Shown here: piece after piece, positions 1 through 34,946 of the stretch
Layout: each line of letters starts with the position of its first letter
Position numbering within the stretch: position 1 is the stretch's first letter
Assembly: GCA_030737835.1 (NCBI GenBank)
Contig: CM060849.1
Span: 10,066,268-10,130,267 of the forward strand
Source: Acorus gramineus
Lineage: Eukaryota > Streptophyta > Magnoliopsida > Acorales > Acoraceae
Reading direction: 5' to 3'
Length of the DNA stretch: 64,000 bases
Program-made: the position numbers and the translations under genes
Notes under the pieces: model-generated
The model's input: only the letters and a program-made list of their open reading frames with translations
What the model was told of the DNA's origin: nothing
Databases searched by the model: none

Positions 1-315
1 GTCAGTGGAGCAAAAGCATTTTTACACAGACATGCTACAATGCAAGTATGTGTGCAGGGTATATAGCGTATTTGCACATGAATATGATTTCGTAAACACT
101 AGGAAGTATAAAACCTAGACGCTAGGACTACATTAAAGAAGCATCATTCTTATATATCTACTCATTATGAACCAGATAAAAGTTAATCACTAAAGCATAC
201 TATCTGCAAATCCATTTCCCATCAACATCTAAGAAATAGTTTCTATGCTTCTACTAAAGTTAAATCAAATTATATGCTCAGGAAAATTCTAAAAACTATA
301 CTTAGCAGGTTTTAC

Positions 316-2626
316 CTCAACGAAATCAGTTCCGTTTGCAGCAAAAAAGGGTACACCTGCTTCTCCAGCAATTGCTTTAGCCAGTAAAGTCTTTCCAGTA
401 CCAGGAGGCCCATGGAGAAGCACTCCTTTAGGGCAATAGATGCCTTTATCCCGGTATTGCTCATCATTCTTCAGAATTTGAACAATCTCTTGAAGTTCCC
501 CTTTTATATACTCCTGGCCAGCAAAATCAGCAAATGTAACACCAGTGGTTTCTTCGGCTGATATAAATTTGGCCCTGTGGGAGAGAACAGATAAAAAGGC
601 TCAGCAACCCATTTAAGGATTCCATCTCTGTGATTCATTTTGTCCACTGCAATTAGAAGATAATCTTACCAAAAAAATTCACTGATTCGCATAACACAAA
701 TACCTGGTTGAGAAAGCCATGAACTCTAAAGTAGATGCAGGGCGTTAGAAATAACTACGTTTATGTGACCATGATATCAGGAAACTTTATCTGTTCTTTT
801 ATTGATCAGGAATGCTATTCTTTTCAGTTATATTGGTAATGCCTTGGTCAAACAATAAAACAGGAGCAAATTAATGACATTTCTAATAAGAAACGGTTAG
901 CAGGATGAAGAACGAAGGTTTGCTAGTTTTTTTGTAAATACAAGGACACTTCATAAGATGGCAATGGTTCAGACAAGTGAGTCCTGATGATTGGAACTGG
1001 GAAGATACAAAATGGCATGTAAATAGGTTAAGGTGGCAGAAATGAAGATGTTATGATGAATGTGGGCAAAATCTAGCAAGGCTAAGTGTTGAAATAGGCA
1101 TACTTAGAAACATTTAAGACAAATTTCTATAGAACATTTTAGAAACTTCCAACGTTGCATCTGGTAATAATCTAGCTCAGAAAATGTTACCAAGTTATTA
1201 CATTGGTTTTTCAAACCAAAAAGAAAATCATCAATATATTGATTTGCACTCACCAACTCTTGCCCAAAGATCCAAAATGGGTGTACTGAGAGAAGCTTAG
1301 GACAGATTTCCATAAGACAGTTTAGAGAATCTTAATGTTGCTTATGATAATGATCTAGCTCATGACATTTCCCATGTTATTAAATTGCATTTACAAAACA
1401 AAAGGACATCATCAATATATTAATTTTGCACTCACCGACTCTTTCCCAAAGATCCAAGTGTGCTGCGTTTTGAGCGCAGCCTCTTTTTTTTCTTTTCAGG
1501 AGGGCCCAAATCACAGGGAATTAGCTTTGAGTAGATTGGCCTTGCCCACTTGTCTATCCAAAGATACAAACCAACTGAAAGTGCAAAACGCATCGACCAT
1601 ATAACAGCAGTTGCAATAGTGGAGTATACTTCTGCTGGTAGCACATCCACATTAACAACATCAACATTGACTACTTGTTGGTGCAATTTCTGCCAAACAT
1701 CATTCCAGCAGTCAATCGGCATCCGATCAACAACATGGCGGCGAAAAACTATATCCTTATCAGATATTCCTTTTGAAGTTTCATTTACTCCATCTTTATA
1801 ATACGGGAGAATCACTGAACAAGAAAAACATAAGCAGACGTCACTTCAAAACTCAAACCAATGGATCATATTGACATACAAATTCTCCAATGCAGACACA
1901 TTCTTCTTCTAAACTTCAAACTAAAACTCACCAGAGACGGTTTGACCATAATTTGAATACTCCATGAACTGCACATTGTTTGAGTTGATTAGCCTCAAGA
2001 ACTCGCTGAAGTCGATCCTGTGAGAATCCTCAGGGTCCCACTCAGTCCCCTTGAGCTTCCCTCGCATCGTCAGCAATGCCCTGCTCCAACACGACGCCAT
2101 CATGAGCTGCCTCTCCAACTGCATGTTCGCCTTGTTCTCAAACTTCTCCAACTTATCGACGCGTTCCCTCTCCGTCTCCTTCAATTTCTACAAAAAGAAA
2201 AAGCAACACCATTCTCAAAAAGTATCAAAGGCACATTCATGAATCACGCCAAGAACCCAACTTTCGTCCGGAAATATCAATCTCAGGCGACACTGAACAA
2301 AACCCAGACCTTGAATTCCCTCAAAACCACCACCCCAAATTTGAACACATTTTCCGAACCAGAGCCCAACATAGATATAGATAAAAGAGAGCCCTTTTGA
2401 ACAATACCTCAAACACCATAGACGCCTCGTCGTCCTCTCCATGTTCAACCGGTCCCGCATCGGCGGCAGAAACAGAGCTCAAACGGAGGGCAGTCGAAAG
2501 CGACCTCGACTGGAAATGAAGGAGAGACGGTCCGCCGACGAAGAGGAGCTTGTTTGGGTGGTTAACGCGCGACGCGGAACAGCCGAAGCGAGTACACCTG
2601 GAAGTGGAGAATGACGTCATCATCAT
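316..2626 (-). CDS. FTSHI4: FtsH-like AAA protein of chloroplast, FTSHI4-like (3' part outside window)
   Basis: Minus-strand exons 2626-2408, 2187-1932, 1819-1436 and 574-316 join in one phase, each with GT-AG borders; the remaining exons lie left of the window. Exon 1 gives a Ser/Arg-rich start resembling a transit peptide. Exon 2 has a charged coiled stretch ([20 protein letters not shown]) and exon 3 a hydrophobic, likely membrane segment followed by [13 protein letters not shown]. Exon 4 opens the AAA ATPase domain with the Walker A motif GPPGTGKT and then [11 protein letters not shown]. The wording around the P-loop matches what I recall of Arabidopsis FTSHI4, a plastid-envelope FtsH relative lacking the zinc-protease site and needed for chloroplast development. 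The protease region is not visible here, so inactivity is inferred from family. Any of the three consecutive ATGs at 2626, 2623 and 2620 could be the start. Confidence 0.85.
1119..1457 (-). repeat. Local tandem duplication at the FTSHI4 exon 3 donor
   Basis: Positions 1119-1275 and 1302-1457 are clearly related, sharing for example the blocks CATCAATATATT, GCACTCACC and CCCAAAGATCCAA. The right copy holds the true 3' end of exon 3 and its donor at 1436/1435. The left copy lies within the intron and retains a decoy exon end with a GT donor. Confidence 0.75.
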
Positions 2627-2983
2627 CGTCCCCCTCTCGCAGAGTGAGCGAGCCTTCTCTCCTGTTTTAATTATCCACTGCGGCTTCGTTTTGCAGGTAT
2701 GGTCTGATGTTACGGCGGAACACCTGAAATGGGCCTGGTCATTAGACGTGGACCCGGCTTCGGTGAGTCCACCAATTGAAAACCTAGTTTTCCAGTCTCT
2801 CTCTTGGTCCCCAAGAAAAATCGTTTCTTTCAATCATGACCGTCCATCGGTCCCCGAAAGCACATCCATCCGTCCATCTCCACTGACCTTCTTCTCCAAA
2901 ACCCCAACCCCATCGTCCAGCCCCCGCTTAAAAGTGCCAAAAAAAAAAAAAAAGACACCTTTGAGAGCGAAATCGAGGTTGTG
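2627..2983. promoter_or_regulatory. Shared divergent upstream region of FTSHI4 and LysRS
   Basis: Only 357 bp separate the two opposite start codons, so both promoters and both leaders must lie in this interval. I see no strong TATA box. A run of about 14 A lies at 2940-2953 just before the LysRS start. A short ATG ORF (2836-2886, 16 codons) lies upstream of LysRS; whether it is in the mRNA depends on the unknown start site. Confidence 0.55.
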
Positions 2984-15124
<12,141 letters not shown>

Positions 15125-16645
15125 CAGGGAGATTTGCAAAGCTACTGAAGACGAATCATTTTTTTCCCCCAGCACAAGTATTGATTTCGGGGCATCGGAT
15201 AAATTTTATTTATTCTGCATCAGAAAAAGGATAGAAACATCAGAGCTTCTCTTTGTTTCAGATGATGATATATTCCATTATGTGGGTGTGATTGCCATGG
15301 ACTTTATTCACCCTTTTTTCCATTTTCGTTTTTTGTTTGGCTGGGAGCCTGTACTTCTCCATTACAATTATTTTATTTTTTTTCTGATTTGGTGCAAGAT
15401 TATGAGAAAAAAAAAAAAAAAGAGGACCATGGATCCTAATTTGACAAAATTTGCTTACAAGCCAAGATGAGGTGGGGTGTTGTAGCAGACGGGTGTAATT
15501 CAATCAATAGGTTTGGTAAAAGTATTAATCTAGCTGTTTCAAATCTGAGAAGAGGTCTATTTGGATTCATGGTGAGATGAATTTTATGATGAAAAATCCT
15601 GTAAAACGTCACCATGGATCCGAACGTTTGAACGTGTTTTTTTTTTTTAGCTTTTGAGTTAGCATTATTCAAATTTTCTTGTGTTTTAGAATCCTTGAAA
15701 TATTGATTCTCCATTGATTGCATGGATGCATATCCAATCTTTAGAGCTAGTTTAGTAAGGGGATAAGGTTTTGAGAATAAGTTATCTTAATTTTAAGGAA
15801 TAAAAAGTCAATCAATTTTGTTTATATATACAATTATCAAAATTGGGATAAAAGTTGAAGATAAATGCTATTTCAGTCTTTTGGTGAAATAAAATATCTT
15901 CATTTTCATTATAAAATTTGGACAACTGTCTGTAGTTTATTTCAATTTATTTTTTATATCAAATGGTGATAAGTTGTCCTTTTACTTACTTATCACTATA
16001 ATTATCTTTTATCACAACACTTATGATCATTCAGTTCGAGCATTTAATGTGTATTATTTTTTACTTTCCTTAAGCCTCAAAACACCATTTTTCCAACTCA
16101 GCCATCAATTCCACCAATGTGGCGTCCCCGAACATACTCCCAAAAGGACCCTTGATCAAATTTGAAATCAATAAATAAATTCCTAAACTCAACAAATTTG
16201 TTAGTTAATCTGAATCAAATCTTGGATTACAATGTTTTGGCAAAATTTGCTTACAAGGCAAAAAAAGAGGTGGCGCCATCTATGCTGTATGCTTGCTTGC
16301 AGCCGATGCGTACTTGACTACTTCCTTAAGAAACCTTCGTCGGGTGTCTTTGCAGCACCGTTTAAGCTCAAAAAGGCAATTCAAACTCCAACACCCCCAT
16401 GACGTCACCACCCAGACAAAATCCCATCCGTCCAATCGGTGTATCCCACCAATGTTCCACGACATCCGCGCCGTCATCATGTGCCCGCAGCGCAAATTAG
16501 CATTTGCTCCACCGAAAAGCCATTCCTCCGTTTTTTTTTTAATTATTTATTTTTTTTCAAAACTCAAAAATCACAAACGACGACGCTGTCGCCAAAATCA
16601 CGATCTCGAAAATCTCACAAAAATAAAAATCAAAATTCGAATCGA
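15125..16645. other. Spacer between LysRS and PI4K beta: 3' flank and AT-rich DNA
   Basis: No gene is seen. A homopolymer A run lies near 15407-15420. The 17-bp word CAAAATTTGCTTACAAG occurs at 15445-15461 and again at 16241-16257, followed each time by related purine-rich DNA. From about 16290 base composition turns GC-richer, as expected for the PI4K beta promoter and leader. Confidence 0.6.
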
Positions 16646-16703
16646 ATGGAATTCCTTCTTCTTCTTCTGAAGCTGCTGTTGTTTCCGTCTCCGATTTTCG
16701 ATT

Positions 16704-16705
<2 letters not shown>
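16646..16705 (+). CDS. Short uORF in the PI4K beta leader (19 aa)
   Basis: An ATG at 16646 opens a 20-codon frame (MEFLLLLLKLLLFPSPIFD, then stop) that ends 49 nt before the PI4K beta start. It is leucine-rich and low in complexity. It counts as a uORF only if transcription starts upstream of 16646; conservation is unknown. Confidence 0.35.

Positions 16706-16731
<26 letters not shown>
16703..16731 (+). repeat. (GA)n microsatellite in PI4K beta leader
   Basis: An uninterrupted GA run lies directly upstream of the start codon. GA/CT runs in plant leaders can bind BBR/BPC GAGA factors; a role here is inferred only. Confidence 0.8.
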
Positions 16732-16734
<3 letters not shown>

Positions 16735-16754
16735 AACCCCTAAAAAATCCAGCG

Positions 16755-29199
<12,445 letters not shown>

Positions 29200-31264
29200 A
29201 GTATAAATTGGTTCAGTTTTGGTCCAAATGATCCTTTTCCAAATATGCCGAAATCCCTTGAATTGAGAGGATTGACGCGTATTTTGTTTATCCGTCACGG
29301 ATGTCATTTTCAAACTGTGGGGCGGTTATCCTGTTAGCTCACCAGCTTTGACGTTTTTGGTCCTGGGTTGTGGGTTCCAACGATGGCCCATCAGTATTTT
29401 TGCACTCGGTTGTGGCAGGAGTTTGTGCATTGACTTACACTACCAGAATGGTATTCTGATTGTGGGGCTATTATGCATGATCTGCAGTTTGTGTCCTGCT
29501 TCTAAGGCAAGAAGGATGATCGTGTTTTAGGATGTGAAATATTAAAGAGCTAAAATGACGTCCAACGAAATATATTCAGAACTGCAGAGATTGTACAGAA
29601 GGATGCTTTAAATCATATGCAAATAAGGATTGTGACAAAAACGTGGGCTGTAGGTGGACTTCTAGGGATGATTCAGTTTTCCCTGTTCACAGTTCTCCTT
29701 GTTCACTTTTTTGTGCTGTAGAGGATGGCAGGTGGCAGTTCAACACTGTGAAATTTTTGCAACATTTGTTTATCTTCCCCCTCGAAACAGAAATATTTTT
29801 TGGCCTATTGTGATGGAGCGATCCGGAACTCAAAAAGTTAGCCGGTGTATCTCTCTGGTCTGCGCTCATCAACTTCTGGCAAATTAGCATCATTGTTTTA
29901 TATTGGTTTGTTTGTTGTTTGTTCTCCCTGGTGTCTCTCATGCTTTGAGCTGCGATTACTTGAAATGGAAAATTCATATTGGTTTTGTATAATATCCTAT
30001 TGATCATTGTTCATTCACAAGTTGATTTATTTGTTCTGTCCAAAGAAATTCTCTAGTGGAGGAAAAATTTTCTATCTTTTAAATGTAACTGCATTGCTGT
30101 GACCAGAGAGTAGGAGGAATTTTTTATATTTTGGATATATGGTTACTGATTTTTTATGTTTTTTATATGTTATTGCGTCTTCTTAGTAGATCGGAGTTCA
30201 ACACATCAAACTGCAGGAGAAACACAGGTGTGCTGTCCCCATCCTTTTATCTTTCTTAATTAATAAGCAATTTTATTTGGATTCTGCAAATATTTGGTCG
30301 CCCATCTGGATCGAAGCAAAACTCTATGTAGGACCTCTGTTGTAGTGGACAGGTTCCATTTTCTTTGAGCCAAAGGTGGGTTTCACCAATAATATTAAAA
30401 TCGATAGACAATATGGTGCAAAAGAGAGGAAAATTAAAAGGAACCCTATGAGTGGCTCATAAGGGGTGGACCATTCTTGAACAACTTTAGAAGACACACT
30501 CCACCAAAAAAAAAAAAAAACATCCTTCTGAGTTAATTTGCTTTTCCAGCACTTGGGAGGATACTCCCACCAGTCCTTGAGTAAGCAAACTATAGCAATT
30601 GCTTGTCTTGAAAAGGCTTTCATACCTAGTTTTCCAAATAAAATTTCCTCTTTTTTACTTCTTCCATCCTTTCTTTCTTTGGCAGATGATAGAATCTACC
30701 CTGATAGGTTTCCCCCAAGCCCTCTTCACGACTTCCCATATCCAAATCAGGTGCTCGTTGGATTCAGTGTGTGGTTGGGAAGACAGCCCTATTGAGCTTT
30801 GGCATGATATTGTGCTGACAAAGTATTTGCATAAAATCTTGTATTATGAAATCTTGTATTATGAAAGGGTGGTTGGCAGGTCAGATCAGGGTTGTCAAAA
30901 TGGATTAGCATTGCCTTCATGGGCTGAGCTCGGGCTAGGAACTTTGTCACATGAATTTTGTGTGATGATAAGAGTGAAGCTCTTCTCTGTACAATACAAT
31001 ACCATCTTCATCATAATCATCATTTTCCTTTCCTACCATTGTTACAATCTTTTTTACAACATCCCATGCAGTCCATTTATTTTTTAACATGGCATATATG
31101 CTTCATTACATGTGGGACTGTCCTTGTGTAGTGGGGAACACTCTTGGCGGCATTAAATATTTTGCTGGGTTGATCAGTCGCTGAGTGTTTGTAGGATAGT
31201 TAGTGTGACAATAATGGGGTCACATACATGTGGTGGTTTCTGTTTGGGAAACGTCCAGCTACTC
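29200..31264. other. 3' flank of PI4K beta and unassigned spacer
   Basis: The 3' UTR probably covers the first few hundred bases. Open frames on both strands (for example minus 30623-30324) contain homopolymer-derived runs and match no family I know. I see no gene. Confidence 0.5.
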
Positions 31265-31500
31265 TGTGTGTAGCTGTCGTCACATTCTTCTATTAAAATA
31301 CATATTATTATATGAAATGAAGTATATATTAAGATGCATTAATAATATATTTTTTTGTTTCAAAAAAATGAAAAAAAAATTATATCATACACTATGATAA
31401 AAGTACCCTGTACACTATAATAGTCTAGTGTATATATATGTATTGTGCTATTATAGTGTATAAGCTGTAAGCGGGGTTATAAAAAGAATTGAGTGTATCA
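31265..31500 (+). repeat. AT-rich MITE-like repeat, family 2 copy
   Basis: The segment from CTTCTATTAAAATACAT to GGGGTTATAAAAAGAATTG and GAGTGTATCA is related to the reverse complement of 39547-39720, including GGGGTTA and GAGTGTATCA. A weaker relative lies near 40030-40210. Ends are not resolved. Confidence 0.45.
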
Positions 31501-31639
31501 ATGTTCGTTTGTTTTGTCTTCAAGAAAGGATGCTATAGCGGACTAAGGTGGCCTTGCCAAAAAAAGAAAAATGTAACCTCTAAATTAAGTGAATAAGTGA
31601 GAATAGCCCAGGGAATAAGTAAGAATAAAGCAGAATAGG

Positions 31640-32020
31640 TGTTTTTTTGTTGTTTGGATGTAGGGAATACTGAGGGATAAATTATGTCAGAATAAACTGG
31701 TATAAAGTGCTATATGGATTTCAACCCACCTCTGGAATTAAACTTATTCCAGGTTACTTCACCTAAAAAATATGTGGGTCCATTGTCAAATCAACTGTCA
31801 TTACCTTTAATAAATCATCTGTCAAATCAAGTATCATTATTTTTTCACTTTTTATAAATCATTATCCATATTTTATTCACATTTTATCCAAACAATAAAA
31901 TTTTTATTATTATGTTTTCTAACGAGAATAATTTAAAACATCATCAAATACAAAATTAATTTATACTTACTTATGCTGGAATAATTATATATTCAAGATT
32001 AAGTCTTATTCTGTATCAGA
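31640..32020 (+). mobile_element. MITE family 1, copy A
   Basis: Shares long blocks with 39170-39545, such as ATCCATATTTTATTCAC, TTTATCCAAA and AACTGGTATAAA, and with the reverse complements of 43617-43990 and 55681-56101. It is coding-free and AT-rich. Copy A lacks a clear 5' inverted repeat. Confidence 0.65.
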
Positions 32021-32325
32021 TTTAGCAGATGGGGGTAAATGTTACCATTGTTCATCCAACTTTTGGTTGTAAATGAACCTCGAAGACCAGGCTAGATTTC
32101 TGGCAGAGAGTACAGGTGAGTGAAGGATTATTAGTGGTTGTCTGGATGGACAGGTATAGTGTTCTTTAGACATGGCAGATAAGTTTCTGATGGGGGAGAA
32201 TGATGAATGATTAATTTTCTTTGCTTGAATAGATGGGGTAACCATATATCAATGTCTTAAGGCCTCATCTCACATGTATGAACATATATTATTGGACATT
32301 TTACAAAATGTAAAACGGCAGTTTT

Positions 32326-33128
32326 ATGGCCGGCCGGGTAGGCGACTGCCTAGGCCCCTTCTTCAAAGAGGCCCTCAAATCCAAGAGTTTTTTTTTATGT
32401 TAAGATTTTGATTTTAAACTTAATGATAATTTTACATCCAGTCCATATTGTAGCTCTAAATTCAATTTAAAAGTGTTTTGAATTTTTTAAAAATAGTATA
32501 CATCATCTAATAAGGTATATGTTTTTACAATAAATAAAGCATATACTATAATAAATAACATATATGCATTGCTAAGGTGAGTATACACTCTGATAATTTT
32601 CCATCGACGCATATGGAACTGGAATTGAGGCTGGAATAAAAACTGTGTAACAACACTCTAAAATTATTATTTTTTTAAAAAAAATAACTTGAATATGTGT
32701 TCATATTTATTTTAAATTTATAAGTTTTATTTAAAAATATAATCTTTGTTGACATCGTTATGAAAAATATTTTTTTTGTGATTTTTAAAAAATCTCATAT
32801 GTATCTTTATATATTTAATATATTTTTAGTATATTCTATTTTATAGGGATTTATTTATTTTTTATAAAAGAAATGATCTTATTTTTGTGATTTTTTTCTT
32901 TTTAAAGAAGAACTCGATGAGTTTTTTTTTGTTATACTTTATTTTTAATCATTATTATCATTTTTTTGCTTAGTCTTGATTTTTTTATTACTAACATGAT
33001 TAAAACATTCACTCAAAAATTTCAATATACATATATAGGGCCCCATGTTATGAGCTGGCCTAGGGCCCCATATTATGAGCTGGCCTAGGGCCCCACCTAG
33101 ATTTTTTTATCTCATAGCCGGCCCTGGA
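32326..33128. mobile_element. Non-autonomous hAT-like element with GGCCGGC ends
   Basis: The left end reads TGGCCGGCCGGGTAGGCGAC and the right end (reverse complement) TCCAGGGCCGGCTATGAGAT; both then have CTAGGCCCC or CTAGGTGGGGCCC. CAGTTTT at 32319-32325 and CAGTTTG at 33129-33135 flank it as a probable imperfect 8-bp duplication. The interior is AT-rich without ORFs. Near the right end a 26-bp unit with TTATGAGCTGGCCTAGGG is doubled. Confidence 0.55.
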
Positions 33129-33753
33129 CAGTTTGAATAAGAATATATTTCAAATAATTGACATTTAAATGTGAACACTGAGTAGGGTGACCGTATGATT
33201 TTAAATTTTGAAGATTATGATGAATCATGATTGAATTTAAACATATAATATAAATGTATATAATTTTTACAATATATGAAATTCATATATTTTTTAAAGT
33301 TTATATGTTGGATTTTCATATCCACTTTTAAATCTTTTGGATATTATTATTTTTTCAGATAAATAATTGAACATATGCCATGACAAAGACACATAGGCTG
33401 AATATAATAATGACAGGAGAGGAAAATCTGATAGAATCTTGTGAAAATAATTAAACATTCTGAATTATGCATCTCTATATAAGAACCAGACAAAGCATGA
33501 TGTGAAATTTCACCTTTTGTTCCAATTTGGTTGTTGCATGTGCCCTTTCCTTCCTCATTGTTTGGGTGCTAAGTCTGAATATGAACCACATCTAGCATTC
33601 CTCCCAATGTTTATCTATATTTTTATGTATGAGAAAATATCTATCCTTTATTGTTCAATTCATATCAAACTTGGGATACATAGATCCACACGTGAATTGC
33701 ATGTCCCAAGGCATTAATTTTGGCTCTTCCAAACTAACCTGAGTATATCTTTA

Positions 33754-34509
33754 GGGCTTTTTGCATATATAACCTAGTTAAAATTAAATATTATGAAAAT
33801 ACTTCTGTTAAATTACACAGTGCAAAAATACACATAAAAAACATTTAAGTTGTGCAACCGTATCCATGGGGTTAACTTCCGTCCACCCTGCTCGATTTTC
33901 ACCGTTTTCTCTCCGTTTGAGAGTGGTAAATTACCCTTAAACCCTTATTCAATCAACTTTTACATCTTAAATACACCCCCTCTTCAAAACCCCTTCTTCT
34001 TCTTCTTCTCTATCATTTCTTCTTTTTCTTCTATCTCTCTTGTACTTATTTTTTCATCTCATCTCTCACTCTTTTTTTTTCAAATGGTCCTACAATGAGC
34101 ATCTCTTCACAAACTTCTTCAATTATTGAAGGTCGACTACATCCCGCTTGCCATTGTGGATTCCCTCACAAGATGTGGATAGCTAGGGTTTCAAGGGAGA
34201 GTCTCTTCCATAGGGGATGGCTAGGGTTTCAAGGGAGAGTATTTCAAAAGGCTCTATCAAATATTGGGGTTAGGGTTAGGGTTTCGTAACTTAGGTTTTT
34301 TTCTTTAGGTGACTTAGGGCATTTAGGTCATTTCATATGTTAGGTTAGGGTTTTTAAACATGGGTAAACCAGGGTTCGTAACGGTGTCAGCGATAGGGGT
34401 ACAGTTGCACAACTTAAAGGGTTTTTTAGGGGTATATTTGCACTATGAAATGTAACAGGGATATTATTACAATATTGAATTTTAATAGGGGTATATATGC
34501 AAACATCCC
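33754..34509. mobile_element. Mutator-type MITE with long inverted repeats
   Basis: The left end GGGCTTTTTGCATATATAAC and right end (reverse complement) GGGATGTTTGCATATATACC continue as inverted repeats for roughly 150 bp (TTAAGTTGTGCAAC in both). The flanks ATATCTTTA (33745-33753) and ATGTTTTTA (34510-34518) match at 7 of 9, consistent with an aged 9-bp duplication. The middle has TTC-rich DNA and a short GGGTTAGGGTTAGGG run. Confidence 0.7.
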
Positions 34510-34946
34510 ATGTTTTTAACAAGCTTATACTCAGTCCTAAAAATCATTCTATTTTGTTTGGTGTCATATACGTTTATATAGAATTTTCGTGTACATAAAA
34601 ATACAGTCTCCCCGTCGAACATCCAACTAAATGAACTTAGTTGTTTCATCAAAAGCATTGTTAAACAAATTCATCTAATAAATATATTTTCAATTTTTTT
34701 TTCTTTTTTACCATCGAAAATATCATCTTATATAATAACCCCATCTACTCACTATATTGAGGTATAAATCTTGTTGACATTACTCACACTTTTCATATAT
34801 AATACAATTCAATTCATTAAAATATATGTCACATTTATAAAATTACAAACATCAATAAATGAAGCATATGATTTTTTTTAAAAAAAATAAAAACATGTAT
34901 GATCTTTGAGACCGTAGAATAAACTAACATTTCCATGAAAAAAAAA

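Noticed and set aside
2836..2886. 16-codon ATG uORF before LysRS
   Set aside because: Its presence in mRNA is unknown and the peptide looks random.
30324..30795. Open frames on both strands after PI4K beta
   Set aside because: Contain poly-A/T derived Phe or Lys runs and no recognisable domain.
34266..34286. GGGTTAGGGTTAGGGTTTCG, telomere-like
   Set aside because: Only two to three units inside a MITE, and plant telomeres use TTTAGGG arrays; not an interstitial telomere.
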